From Carya illinoinensis (taxonomy: Eukaryota; Streptophyta; Magnoliopsida; Fagales; Juglandaceae): a DNA stretch of 64,000 bases. This document shows, piece by piece, positions 23,245-35,789 of the stretch. Under the pieces are notes generated by a model that had not been told where the DNA came from, searched no databases, and saw only the letters and a list, made by a program, of their open reading frames with translations. Position 1 is the first letter of the stretch; the number at the start of each line of letters is the position of its first letter. The stretch spans positions 32,042,864 through 32,106,863 of the forward strand of contig NC_056762.1 in assembly GCF_018687715.1 (NCBI RefSeq), in the 5' to 3' direction. The position numbers and the translations under genes were made by a program.

Positions 23245-23784
23245 TAAGGAGGTCATATCTCAATCCCATTCATCATCTTCTTTGGGTGATCGAAAAAATG
23301 CCCCAATATGCTTATGTGGATCAATTGCACATCTCAAAGTCTCCATCACTTACAACTTTTGTATACTTTTTAATTCCTACAATTTTCAATGGTTGATTTT
23401 TACAACTGTTGATTGTTGCTGGGAAATCCATATTGCAACTACTTTATATGGGCAGATTTTGTAGAAGGGAATGGAAGTCCACTTGCCCGGCCCAAAAGTG
23501 AATTCCAACAAAAAGATGATGAACTCGAAAAGAGAGAGGTTGAAGTCACTAGGAGAGAGAATGAAGTCCAACATGCTTTAGAAGAGATCCATAAAGCAAA
23601 GGAAGAGACCCATAAAGTCAAGGAGGACATCCAAAAAAAAGTGTTGGATCTTCTGAATGAACGGAAAGAGCTTCAAAGTCAAGTTATAGAGATTAGTCAT
23701 GCACGCATGCTACTATGCGTGTATTGGAGACTTTCTATACTAATCTCATGTATTTTGCTACAATCAAGATCAATAGAAGATTAA
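23245..23784 (+). pseudogene. GRF-type zinc finger / coiled-coil protein remnant
   Basis: The first frame reads APICLCGSIAHLKVS, the first half of a plant GRF zinc finger (CxCG). After a frame change the sequence continues LGNPYCNYFIWADF, the second half (G-N-P-x-C-x-Y-F-x-W). A heptad-rich coiled coil follows with KDDELEKREVEVTRRE, EEIHKAKEETHKVKED and LLNERKELQSQVIEIS. The expected middle of the finger (the RRFYGC-like segment) is replaced by unrelated residues, and one cysteine or histidine ligand region is lost. It is therefore either spliced in a way I cannot confirm or broken. Such short GRF/coiled-coil genes are multicopy in plants and often ride with transposons. Function unknown. Confidence 0.55.
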
Positions 23785-24481
23785 ATTTGTGTTAGGGACT
23801 TTTTGTATGTTGTTAAGTTTGTTAGTGTTCCAGTTTAGCTAGACTGGTGACTTGTAAACATTTTGCATTTTGATGCAGTCTTATCAAATTTGTAATACAC
23901 ATTTTATTTTTCCAACTGTACCAGACTTATCATCCTTTCAATATAATATATTTTCTAACAAATTTGTTCCTGTAATAGTAAGTATTTAATTTGTACTATC
24001 TAACACTTCTAGCGACCTAATAACCAAACAAACTTCCAGGATGCAACGGGCAAGACTGAGTTCTTTTAAAATTAAATACATTTGTCCTTCTTCATTAAAC
24101 CATCAAAACAAGTACATTGCTTATGTACTTTATAAATTCAGTGTCAAATACACAAACACGCATCCACAAATTCATTTGAGACCACAAAAAATGACAAATA
24201 CTAATGAATATCAAATACAAACAACGACTGCAATGCCACTCATGCTGATCACAATGCCAACAACAACCACAATACGAAGTTCACAAAATGCTGGATAAAA
24301 TGCCAATAGCAACCATCAATTGTCAAGAGATGTATGATGTTGAAGATCCACCTGTAACCAAATAAAATAAAATATACATAAAAATTAGAAATAAAACTCT
24401 TCAAAGTCAATTAAACAATTATATATATATAATACTGCATACATTTATAAGGACACTTTGTTGTTTGCCAGGAAGTAAGAC

Positions 24482-24728
24482 ATCATCTATTGTTGCTACA
24501 ACGCAACTCATGTTCAAGATCTCATATGTGGTTCCCACAATACCACTCATGTTCATCACCTCATCTGTGGTTCCCGCAACACCACTCATGTTCAAGACCT
24601 CATCTGTGGTTTCCGCGATACCACTCATATTCAAGACCACATCTGTGGTTCCCGCAACGCCATTCATGTTCATCACCTCATCTGTGGTTGCCGCAATGCC
24701 ACTCAAGTTCAAGACATCATCTATGGCT
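24482..24728 (-). repeat. 39-bp minisatellite coding a 13-residue repeat
   Basis: About six tandem units of 39 bp, in frame on the minus strand, encode variants of GVAGTTDEVMNMS in the C-terminal tail of the FRS pseudogene. Units differ at single bases but keep the frame, so expansion happened while the frame was open or within a recently coding tail. Confidence 0.9.
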
Positions 24729-25650
24729 CTAGCGCCACTCAAGACCTCATCCGGAAGTTTACTTGCCTACAATTCAACAATACATAATTAATTTAAATAG
24801 ATTTAATTAACAACAATGTATAAGAAATTTCAAAGAAATTAAATACATTTTTCCTCTTTTTCTTGGAACCGTACACATAGTTTGTGGCTTTTTTTTTTTT
24901 AACCTTCTCTATTGCTGGTGCCCTCCTCTTCGATGGAGACCTCCCTTTACCTCTAACAATGCGAGAACTTAATACTTTTTTCGAACTTCCCATTTCAATA
25001 TCCCCAACCTCAGTACTAGTATTCGCAAGTATAGGTGGCGCCTTGCTTTTTGTGTAAATCGAATTCATTGTCTTTTACTTCTGTGTCATATCCACTGAAT
25101 TATCATCATCCTCGCAAGCATTTGTGGCGACTTCGATGCATAACTTAACCAAATTAGCATACCTTGTAGCAGATGGTTTACCACTCAAATCATCATAACT
25201 GCTTCGAATGAGAGCACATCTACACTTAATGTCCTTCCTCCACCTGTCCATAATGTACTTTGAAGGCACCGACCGGACATCCTTTAATGAGAAAATAACA
25301 AAAATGTGCCTACATAAAATGACTCTCATCTAAAAGAGTCCACACATGCACTTTGTTTCACACTCCTCTCCATTAAAGTATGCCATATATGTAACTCTTT
25401 TAATGGACCCTTCAACTTGCAACAGGTCATTAACTTCATATGTTGAAATTGCCCCTTCTGTCTTGATAAGAATACAATAAGCATAAATAATCCTCATTAC
25501 ATCAGATTGTACCTCCTTAAATTTTGAATTAGTATACAAATCTTGAAATTGCTTCTTCACAGGTAAATGGGTTATACATGGGATATTGTAGTTGAAAGAG
25601 TGGAAGTCCGCTGCCATCTCTGCCTCTCCTCTCTTCCTCAGTGCATTGTC

Positions 25651-25716
25651 AAATTAATCAACGAACTCTTTTAATGCATTGTCAAATTGATCAACGAACT
25701 CTTTTAACGTGGTCTC
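25651..25716 (-). repeat. 33-bp tandem duplication in the FRS transposase
   Basis: The codons for KEFVDQFDNAL occur twice in a row. In the second copy the Gln codon CAA has become TAA. The duplication is absent from the usual family arrangement, where one FVDQFDNAL precedes the next segment. Confidence 0.85.
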
Positions 25717-27693
25717 CGAATGCACAAAACCATCAAAAAATGTATTTATGCTCTCACTCCTCTGAGGGATGCTCATTCCAACCCAAAATGTATCTTTTAG
25801 ATATACAGGAACCCAATGCATTCTCTCACTATATAGACTTTGAAGCCATGCATTCTCATGCAAATTGTACATATTAACCATCTCCTCCCACGACTTCTCA
25901 AACTCATTAGAATTTTGGCAATCATAAACACATTTGTGCAATGCATACTTCAACCCATCATTATATTAGAATGGGAACCCAATTTCTCTGGTAGTTTTTG
26001 CATTATGTACCATAAACAATACCGGTGTCGGGTTTTCAGACAGACTATTTCTATGGCATTTTTCATGGCCTTGTCTTAGTTAGTGATAATAGTGTTTAGA
26101 GCCTTCTCATCCATACATTTCAACCAAGTCTCAAATAACCAAACAAATGTATCAATATCTTCGTTGGAAATCAAACCGGCTCCAAAAAGAGTTGATTGTA
26201 CATGATGGTTAACATCGACAAAAGGAGTGAATGACATGCCATATCGATTTGTTAGGTATATTGTATCAAATGTCACAATATTCCCCAAAATACCCATATG
26301 CTGCTCTGATACGTGCATCAGCCCAAAAGACATTCTTTAGTCTTCCATCGTCATCTAAATCCATTAAGGAATAAAACCCATCATTCTTATACTGTATTCT
26401 CTCAAAATATCCATGAAGTGCATAAGCACCTCCTTTACCAAGCCTAAGGTGTCAGGCCTTGTCAATATAATTCCGCGCATCCTTCTCAACAAATGGAAGA
26501 TTATCGTATCCACCTACCTCGACAATCAATGAGTTGAAACTTTTAGCCATACTAATGTCTGCCTCGTCGTTGACATCTAGTTGCATCTTTACATAATCGT
26601 CAATAGCTCGATTACATCTAAAGAACCTTGCCTTTCGTGGACTTAACCTGTGATTGTGTGCATTCTCAACTGTAGTTATACGCAACACCCCATCAAGTAA
26701 AATTGCATTAACCTTCACCTTACAATCTGTCTTCATTGTCGGACGTGGTTTTGAAACACTCGAAGTACAATTCCTTGCCTTACCACCACGAGTACAACCA
26801 AGTGTTAAATATCTAACACTCTCATCGTCTTCCCTTTTACTTCTTTGGGTCATTACGCCAAACCCAGTCTATTTTCCATATTGCTTATAGTAGTCTATAA
26901 GCTCATGCTCAATTTTAAATGACATCCCCGGCTTTGGCTCTATAACACTATCATCATCATTTCCATGACTGCTTGATGGTACTTCTTCAACCGGTACTTC
27001 CTCAACCATCGATGGTACTTCCTCAACCATAGAACTATTAGCCTCCTGGATTATACCATAACACATATCAATACTCAAAGTTTTGTTATTTAATATGTAC
27101 ATGAGCATAGTTCAATTTATTTTATACCTATTGTTGTTCAATGAACTTGTCTCTCACATTTGAGCTATCTTGATAAGTACTGCTTTCAGAAGAAAACAAT
27201 GATTGCCTAGTAGACGAGATGATGGGTTCTGTTAGGATTACTTGAACATCCTGGATAAAGAATTGGAGGAGCATAAGGGTAGGGAATTGGTGGTCTAAAC
27301 GATACTTCCGTTGGCTGCTGCAATTTACAATAAAAAATAAAAAATTTAGCCCTTCACAAAGTGGATTTAAACATAGAAACTTTCTGGTCATAAAGTTTAT
27401 CACCTCATTTCGCCATAGATAAGGATCGGCATTTGAACGAGGAGCAAACTGTGGGAAATATGTAGGCGGCATCATCCTATAGTAACCATGTATGTAACTA
27501 TATGCTGACCAATCTGGGTAAAATGGCCTTGGTATTTCCTGAAATAAAATCGAATAATGATTTATTATCAAATTATAAATCACACAAATAACATGGCTTT
27601 TGGATGGGAAAAGCATACTTGAGTGAATGCAGTAGTGTTGGTAGGCCTTTTAGCACTGCTGGTAGGTCTTGTGTTTTCTTCCCCTTTCTCCAT

Positions 27694-30489
27694 CGACTTA
27701 TCCACCAAAATGGACCTACCTCTATGTAAACATTCAGCTAATTCAAGATCATAAATTAATTTGACAAGCCTTATACTTCTTTAATCATGTATAGTGATTG
27801 AAAAATTCACCTCCAAGCCAAATATAACATGGAATGATTAATATCTCGGCTTGTACAGTGGGAAAAAGTGAAAAAAAAGCTCATGGCCAAAAAAAAAAAA
27901 GGATTATTAGTAGCCTTGCATTCAGCAGTCTTGTTTGGAGCTCCATCAAGCTACCTTGGCACCCGGATTTCTCTACTATTTCACTCATATTAATCTCTCA
28001 TAATATTCTGGAGGAAACGAAAATGTATATAGAGGTTTTGTGTCTTTTCCTTTATTGAGAAAAGAGAAAAGTGGTTCAGTATTTGTCTTCTAAACCTTTT
28101 GACCCAGACCATGCAGCACCGATGGCAATGGAAATTATCACTGAAATCTTTATTCAAACATCTTCTCTATGTCTCATTTTTTCTCTTTAATAATCCCTCA
28201 TTACTAATCAAATAATTATCAAACATATGGGGATTATTTCAAACCAAATTAAATAAACATGTATACCTGCAACTACTAGAGGTTCTCGATGTCGTTCACG
28301 TTTCTGAGGGAGATGATGTAAGAGTAAACACGAAACTGAAAACAGGTAAATGGGGGATGGTGTGTGAATGGTCTAGATTTCCACCATCATAAAAAAATAA
28401 TAATAATAATAAAGAGTGACACCAGAGAACAACTACCTAGTTGTCGTGGTGGTGTAGCAGATAATTTACAGCAACCCAATGCAGATAAATCTCTTATTCG
28501 CTGGGGGACACAGAGGTCTTTTTTCTCAAAGTTACTGGCTGGGTGTTGGTGGAGTTGAGTACAATGTTGCACCAGTGGTGGAGGAGATGAGCCCACGCCG
28601 ATGATGGAGGTGACAATAAAATTTGGCTCGCGCAAACACAGCGGCAAAAAGCTTTTCGAATTTCGTAGCTCTCTAAAATGCAGAAAAATCAATTGATTTT
28701 GGTCATTTGGAAGGAGGTTAATTTCGCAATTTGGTTCAGTTGATATGGACAAAACGACAACACGTGGGGTGTGCAGGGACTGCAAACCCGGACTGTACCT
28801 AGCACGCCTCATAAGTTTTATTCTGCAACTCAATTAGTTTATTGAGATTTTTGCTTTTGAGAATAAGAATTATTTTCTATGTTGACTATCTTTTATGTAT
28901 GTTATAGATAAAAATAACATTTCTTACTGAAAAAGTGATAACAAGGGGATGTTGAAATAGACTTTATCTTTTTATTATACGCTCTCACAAAATATGACAT
29001 TATATGTAAATTTAAAACATGGGCAGCGTAAAATAAATTCAAAGGCAAACCAAAATAAATAAAAATGACAATCATAAACATTTCACAAGAAAAAAGAATT
29101 AAAGCTATCTATTTTTTTTTTTAAATCTGAAAGGGAAACCCAACAATATACAAACTCAGCTAAATATATTAATAAAAATATATATAAATCCAAAAAACAG
29201 AATTAATAAGAAAATATACAAATCCAAAGTGAAAAAGACAAATCTGAAAGACATACAAACCTCAAAGCACCATCAACTCCAAATCAAAAAGCTCATATTC
29301 CCCACCAAAAAGTGCAGATTCCTTGCAAGAATCAAACCAAAAAATCAAATTAACTAAAGGAAAAAAAATGATGACATGCAAAAAAAAAAAATAGAACCTC
29401 AAATCATCATCAACCCCAAACCATACAGTGAAAATTACTTTTGTGCTGTATTTTCTTGAACAAAAGTACCATACAGAATTCTCAATAAAAGAACTTTTCA
29501 ATTTTTGGTATAAAATAAAATAACATAAAAATAGAAAAATATTTAACTTTTCTTTCCTCATCATATTCTATTTTACTACTTTCATACTGATCAAGAGAAT
29601 AAAATTTCTTAAAAAAAAAAAATTAACCTCAACATAATATAACCCATTGCTAAACTGTTCTAACTACAAAAATCATAAACTCATAATATAAGATGAACAA
29701 CTAGAAGCCATCTTTAAACCATATGTTAAAAAAAAAATAAAAAATTAGAATCCTTGTTCTACCAATATTTTCCAACCATATGAGAGTCACTTAATCATTC
29801 CCAAACAAGAGTATGAAAAACATCCTCCTTGTCCATGAGTTTCAACCAGGAAATCCTCTCTCTCTCTCTCTAAAATTTTAAACATTCAATCAAGTTTCAC
29901 ACACACACACACTCTCTCTCTCTCTAAAAGTTTCGCATTCTTTTTGTTACAATAACTCTCTCCTGTCTCAAAATTTTAAATGATCTAATTAAAAATTAAA
30001 AAAAATTGTAAATTTAAATGATCTAGGTATAATAAAAAATCGATTGATACAAATAATATGTCACATTAATTGATTTATTTTCTCAAGACTCAAATCATTC
30101 ATTTTTCTCTAAAAATTAACAATAAAAAACTAAAAAAATCATAACATCCAAATAAAAAATTAGTCGAGAAATAGTTGATAGTTGCTTGGAATAGGAAATT
30201 AAGTTTGACAAATAGTTTCTAAAACATTTTTGTATGTGATATTGAAATATGCTTTTGTTAGATTCCAATTTCATAGTATATTATCATTTGATTATTTTTT
30301 TAATTGAGCGTAAGAAATAATTGTTATTTATTTCTTCTATCTTTGCTTGTGTAGAACAGTATCCAACAGTTGAAACAATCACTTCCTTCATTAATATAAT
30401 GAGAAGTAGTAAGATTCTGTAAATAATTTTAAAAAAATTACAAACAAAAATATAAATTTCTGTAAAATTTAAGTTTGTAAACTATTTTT
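27694..30489. other. Gene-free interval between FRS pseudogene and Helitron
   Basis: 27700-28850 is moderately GC-rich and could be the 5' flank of the FRS gene; its open frames show no known domain. 28860-30480 is very AT-rich with many homopolymers, a short CT/AC/CT patch at 29859-29925, and no coding signal. The Helitron 5' terminus may lie here but a TC start could not be fixed. Confidence 0.45.
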
Positions 30490-30499
30490 TTAAGATCAT

Positions 30500-33400
30500 G
30501 GAAAACAACTTGCAAAAAGAATCATGTATAGAGATTTACCAGAAGAGAAAAATAGAGAGATCTATAGAAAACAAATAGAAAGATATGCTAATAAAAAAGC
30601 ATCCAAAATGAATTCGATTCGTATAAATGATTTCAATACATCTGTTGGTGATCAAATGACTACATCGATTGCTTGATATTCAAACAATGATGTCCAATAT
30701 ACAGATGAAATTCAAGACTTTAGTCTTGTTCAAAGAGTATCAAAGAGACAGTAGAATTCTGATGTTCATATTGATATCGTTGAAAATGATTCGTCTCGTT
30801 AAGTATGTGTTCTTCTTGGTGTTGAAGTCTGTGTCATTAATTCAGAGACAAATTCATCCATAAACAATGTCTCGAAATCTTATAATCAACTCTTTATCCA
30901 GCAGGTTCTCCTTTAATCATTTTTCGATATTTCTTATTCAACCATCATTCTATTTTTTCTTCTGAGATTTCAAAATATATTATACAAATAGGATCCATAT
31001 GTCGTTCAAGAGAAGTCGAGCTATGATACAAATATGCCGACACCATGTAGGGGTAAAAAAAAATATAAAATTAGTTAGTTCTTTTAATTCAATCATCAAA
31101 TCTTGCTACTGTACTAGTAATGTCCGTACTCAGATAATTCAAACAACATGAAGAGCTTGCGTATGTTGCTTTATTTTCATTTTTTAACCAAATAAGCCAG
31201 TCGCATCACGGTTCTATCGGATTTAGACAATTGTTGAAGGTAGTGCCATTTGAAACATATTCTCTGCCATTAGCACCCAGCTCCATATATTGTAAAGCAA
31301 AGCGATTCCACCATGAAACAACTGGCTTCTGCTATGCTGATGGAACAATTTCTTTAGTCACAAATGATATTCCTGATCAGCTTTATACATTGTTTACCTC
31401 CAACACAGATAAATCTACACATTTTAGGACATACATTCAAACTTATAGTCACAAGTTCGCTTTTACATCATTTGGAGTGAAATTTGATAAAGATCTTTGC
31501 AGGAGAAATAGAGGAATCTATACTTTCAGAACTCAGGGATAGATCAATCACTATATTAATGATTTGCTTCCTTCAAATGGTCGTCCTTCTTATTTCTAGT
31601 TGTATTTCTATGATACAGAACATGAATTAGAAAATCACATTTCTGATTCAAACATAATGGATCCATCAATTGTAGCTCAACTCATCGATATTCTTCGCAT
31701 CAATCCGTATTCTATTTTTTTCGCTCTCTTGGTGATTTTCCATATTTGAAAATTCGAATAATTCATATAAGATCAGATGCTAGCCTAGATCAACGTGTAT
31801 TCAATACCCTTCACATCTTCACAAGTTGTAGCAATATAGGTAGAAAATGATGATGAAGATCAACAAAGAGGACGTGACATTTTTGTCTTTACCTATTTTG
31901 GTGGAAATTATATAGTTCAATACTATTTTGGGTGTTATGGTCCATTACAATATCTGTTGTTGTTTCCATTTGGCGATGTTGGTTGGCATCAAGGGATTGA
32001 AAGGGTTAGTTGAGAAAACAGATCTACATATAATGAAACAAACCGATCAATAAATCCTCAACAATCAGTTACTACAGAAAAATTACTTGCAAGAGAACAA
32101 CAAGATTAGATTGCAGTATTAATATTCAAAAATTTCATTTAGTATGTACGTTCAACTCAGTGACGTTTCATTCACATTCAACTTTTGTAGCATTAAACAG
32201 AAAAAGGAAGGATCCAGTTGTTTCATGCCGTGAATATTATTGCTACAAATTGTAAATCAGAGAAAATGTTAGATCAATTTTGCTACTTTATGGTCGACTA
32301 TTGCAACAATTTGTAGTAGATATGTATGTTAAAATTGAGACGTCAAGATTAGATTATTTTATGAAGAAGCAACAACATATTCGATCAAAGTTATATCAAG
32401 GCATTATTGATACAATTATGCTTGGGGAAACAAACGCTTCTAATGTTGGAAAATGGATTATACTGCCTTCATCATTTATTGGAGGTCCAAGAGACATGAG
32501 AAAAAGATATATGGAAACAATGGATTTAGTTCAGTTCTGTGGCAAATCAGACATTTTCTTAACAATGACGTGCAATCCAAACTGGGAAGAAATTACAAAT
32601 GAACTCTGCATGAGAAGAGTCAGAATCAACCTGATTTGGTTACTCGAGTCTTTCGCGCAAAATTATAAGAATTAAAGGATCAATTATTAAAGAGGAAAAT
32701 ATTTGGTAAAGTCTCAGTATATGTTTACGTTATTGAGCATCAAAAGAGAGGTTTTCCACATGCGCACTTTTTAATTATCTTACAGAAGGATTAGAAGGTC
32801 TATGCGCCTGAATCTTTTGACGAGATCGTATTAGTAGAGATACCTGATAAAAATATAAACTTGCACTTGCATAACGCTGTTGTAGAGCATATGATGCATG
32901 GACCATGTGGAGTCTTGAACCCATCAAATGTTTGCATGGAAAAAAAAATGGTTGTTGCAAAAGTAATTATCCTAAGAATTACGCATCTGCTACAATCGTT
33001 GGAAATGATTGCTTCCCAATATATATGCGTTCAAACAATGGAATAACTGTCAAAGTCAGAGGCCAAAATTTAGATAATCATTGGGTTGTTCCATATAATC
33101 CATATATGCTTGCAACATTTGACTGTCACATTAATGTCTTGATTTGTTTTACGATAAAAGCAGTCAAATATCTTTATATATACATTTATAAAGAACATGA
33201 CCATGTTGCTGTCAATTGATTTCTGAACAAAACAATCAACAAGTTGATGAAATCCAACAATTCTAATCAGCCTGATAGATTGCTCCCCCTGAAGTTATGT
33301 GGAGGATATATGGCTTTATTCCTAATGAAATGTACCCAGCAATGTATAGTTTACATTTACATCTGGAGGATCAATACCCAGTTACTTTCCGAGCAAATGA

Positions 33401-35478
33401 CGATCTAATCAATGTTGTCAACTTAGATCGTTTTAAAAAATCGATGTTAATAGAGTTATTTGCATTAAATCGAGCAGACGAGAATGTAAAGAGATTATTG
33501 TATAAAGAATTTCCAAAATATTATGTTTGGAGCCAACAAAATAAAGATTGGACCCAAAAAAAAAACCCCCCTTATAGGTTGTATTGTTACAGCAAATCCA
33601 TTTGAAGGTGAGAGGTATTATCTGCGGATATTGCTAAACCATGTAAGAGTACCTTTGTCGTTTGAAGATCTTAGGACAGTTGATGGTGTTATGGCCCCAA
33701 TATTTCACAAAGCAGCAACAATGCATGGGTTGCTACAGAGAGACAGTAGCTTAGAAGATTGTTTAAACGAAGCATCTCTATATCAAATGCCATCCAGTTT
33801 GAGACAGTTATTTGCAACAATATTGGTTTATTGTAATCCAACCAATCTGAGAGAGCTTTGTGAATGTTTTGAGCAAGATATGCCAGTTGATTTCAAATCA
33901 ACAGAAGATTCTATATCAAATGTAAGAACCCAAGTATTGAGGTCAATCTCTTTTACAATTGAATCAATGGGGAAAGACATTAATTTCTACCATCTTCTTG
34001 ATGATGAAATTTGCTTCGATGAAGAATAATTTCAATCTAGAGAAATCGATGATAAATTGGCTGTTGAAATTCCAGAAGAGGATATGGCCGCATCACAATC
34101 TCTTAATAATGAACAACAACATGTCTATAATGCAGTAATGGAAAAAGTATTTGCAAACCAAAATGCTGCATTCTTTGTGGATGGCACAGGTGGGATAGGG
34201 AAAACATCCCTGTACAAAGCACTTCTCACAACAGTACGATCAAGAAAATTAATAGCACTTGCAACTGCTTCATCAGGTATTGCTGCATCTATTGTTCTAG
34301 GAGGTCGAACAACATACTCACGTTTTAAACTTCCACTTGATACTGACGAAAGAAGCACGTGCTGTGTCAGCAAACAAAGTGCACTGGCAAACCTACTACA
34401 TGCAGCAAAATTAATAATTTGGGATGAGGCTCCAATGATGAGAAAACAACACATAGAAGCATTGGATAAAATGCTACGAGATATCAATGATTCAAATGTA
34501 ACATTCGGTGGGAAGGTTGTTGTTTTCAGTGGAGATTTTCGACAGGTTTTACCCGTGGTTCGTAAAGGAACAAAACAAGAACAAGTTAATTCCAGTTTGG
34601 TTTATTCGTATTTATGGCCTACATTAACCAAGTTCTGATTAACTGAAAATATGCGCTCAAAACTGGATCCAATTTTTTCAGATTATTTTTTAGAAATAGA
34701 CAATGAAATGCCGCCAACCACAGTTGATGAAACCATAAAAATTCCAAATAGAATGCTTGTTCCCTATAATGATGACAACACTTTTTTAGATCATTTGATA
34801 GAAGATGTTTTCCACAATATTCATGAATATTCAATAAATATTTCAACTATAATGAATTGGGCCATATTAACATCAAAGAACGGTTATGTTGACAAAATAA
34901 ATGCATTGTTGATTCATAAGTTCCCAGGTGAAATTTAGTGATATTACAGTTTCGATGAGACCATAAATGCATTTGAACAATCAGTTATAGAAGATTTCTT
35001 AAATACTCTAACCCCAAACAGACTTCCACCTCATAAATTATTATTCAAGAAAAATTGTCCCATTATGATGCTTAGAAACATTAATCCTTCAGAAGGGCTA
35101 TGCAATAGAACCCGTTTGATTTGTCGAGCTTTTGATTGAAATGTCATAGATGCAGAAATTGCAGTTGGACACCATATTGGGAAAATAGTGTTTATTCCAA
35201 GGATACCATTCTTACCAAATATTGATGAAAATAGTGGTTTTTCATCCAAACAAACTCAGTTCCCTATAAGATTAAGTTTCGCAATGACAATAAATAAGTC
35301 ATAAGGGCAGACATTGGATTATGTTGAGATTTATTTATCTCAGCTAGTTTTTTCACATGGTCAATTATATGTGGATTTATCGAGGGCAAAGACAGCATCT
35401 GCCTTGAGGATTCTAATACGACCAGTGTCCACCGAACAACGTGAAAAGAATTGCACAAAAAATATTGTGTTTACATAA
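30500..35478 (+). pseudogene. Helitron Rep/PIF1-helicase polyprotein, decayed
   Basis: RepHel protein of a plant rolling-circle (Helitron) transposon, in broken frames. Order of parts: a basic N-terminal coil (EEKNREIYRKQIERYANKKA, about 30535); a Helitron N-terminal segment (IYCKAKRFHHETTGFCYADG ... FAFTSFGVKFDKDLCRRNRG, 31270-31540); the Rep region with GPRDMRKRYMETMDLV; and the HUH endonuclease motif His-Ala-His in RGFPHAHFLII (HAH codons at 32759-32767). Then come the tyrosine-rich KYLYIYIYKEHD where the nicking tyrosines sit (about 33160-33200), linker DLRTVDGV, and the helicase with Walker A GTGGIGKTSLY (about 34183) and Walker B IIWDEAP. Late helicase motifs end LYVDLSRAKT. Stops such as F*LTENMR, FD*N and NKS*GQT and several frameshifts kill it. 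Most fit C-to-T decay of CGA or CAA codons. No transposition protein can be made from this copy. Confidence 0.93.
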
Positions 35479-35789
35479 TTACTTACATTATCATGTTTGA
35501 ATTAATGTTATGCAGGTAACTAGATTTAATTGTATAGTTTCGATTTATTGTGTATTATAATATTTTTCTCTATATGTCTAATATTCAATCATTTAATTAA
35601 ATGTCTTCGTCAATTGTTTTAGTAGTTTATGAATTTAAATTAAGATCTATTATACGTACTTATACATCTGATATTTTTGTATCTAAAAAGGAAAAAAATG
35701 TAGACGGTGTATATATCAATAAAGGATATTACTTCAAATACAAAAAACTAGACGATTAAGATGATTGTTGCGAAGAAATCACCTAAGTG

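Larger units (their letters stand above)
24445..27693 (-). pseudogene. FAR1-related sequence (FRS), MULE-derived, decayed
   Basis: A FAR1/FHY3-family gene derived from Mutator-like transposase. Exon 1 starts MEKGEENTRPT at 27693 and ends 27619. Exon 2 is 27538-27404 (EIPRPFYPDWSAY...). Exon 3 starts 27317 (QPTEVSFRPP). A VEEVP repeat then leads to the FAR1 DNA-binding region at 26450-26950 (YYKQYGK, MTQRSKRE, DCKVKVNAI, ENAHNHRLSPRKARFFRCNR). The MULE transposase core lies at 25650-26440 (FVEKDARNYIDKA, LMDLDDDGRLKNVFWADAR, VTFDTIYLTNRYGM, CLWYIMQKLPEKLGSH, MHWVPVYLKDTFW, QRSESINTFFDGF). The SWIM-type C terminus is at 25100-25620 (CETKCMCGLF, RVILCRHIFVIFS, SKYIMDRWRKDIK). Lesions include stops at YGK*, DKA*HLRL, TN*DKAM, the second FVD* and GLF*, plus a one-base insertion in the YFG/NIVTF junction. 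Several stops are explained by C-to-T change (CGA to TGA, CAA to TAA). It cannot encode a full protein. Confidence 0.85.

Noticed and set aside
29262..29564. 100-codon minus-strand frame
   Set aside because: Phe/Lys-rich translation of AT-rich DNA without any conserved motif.
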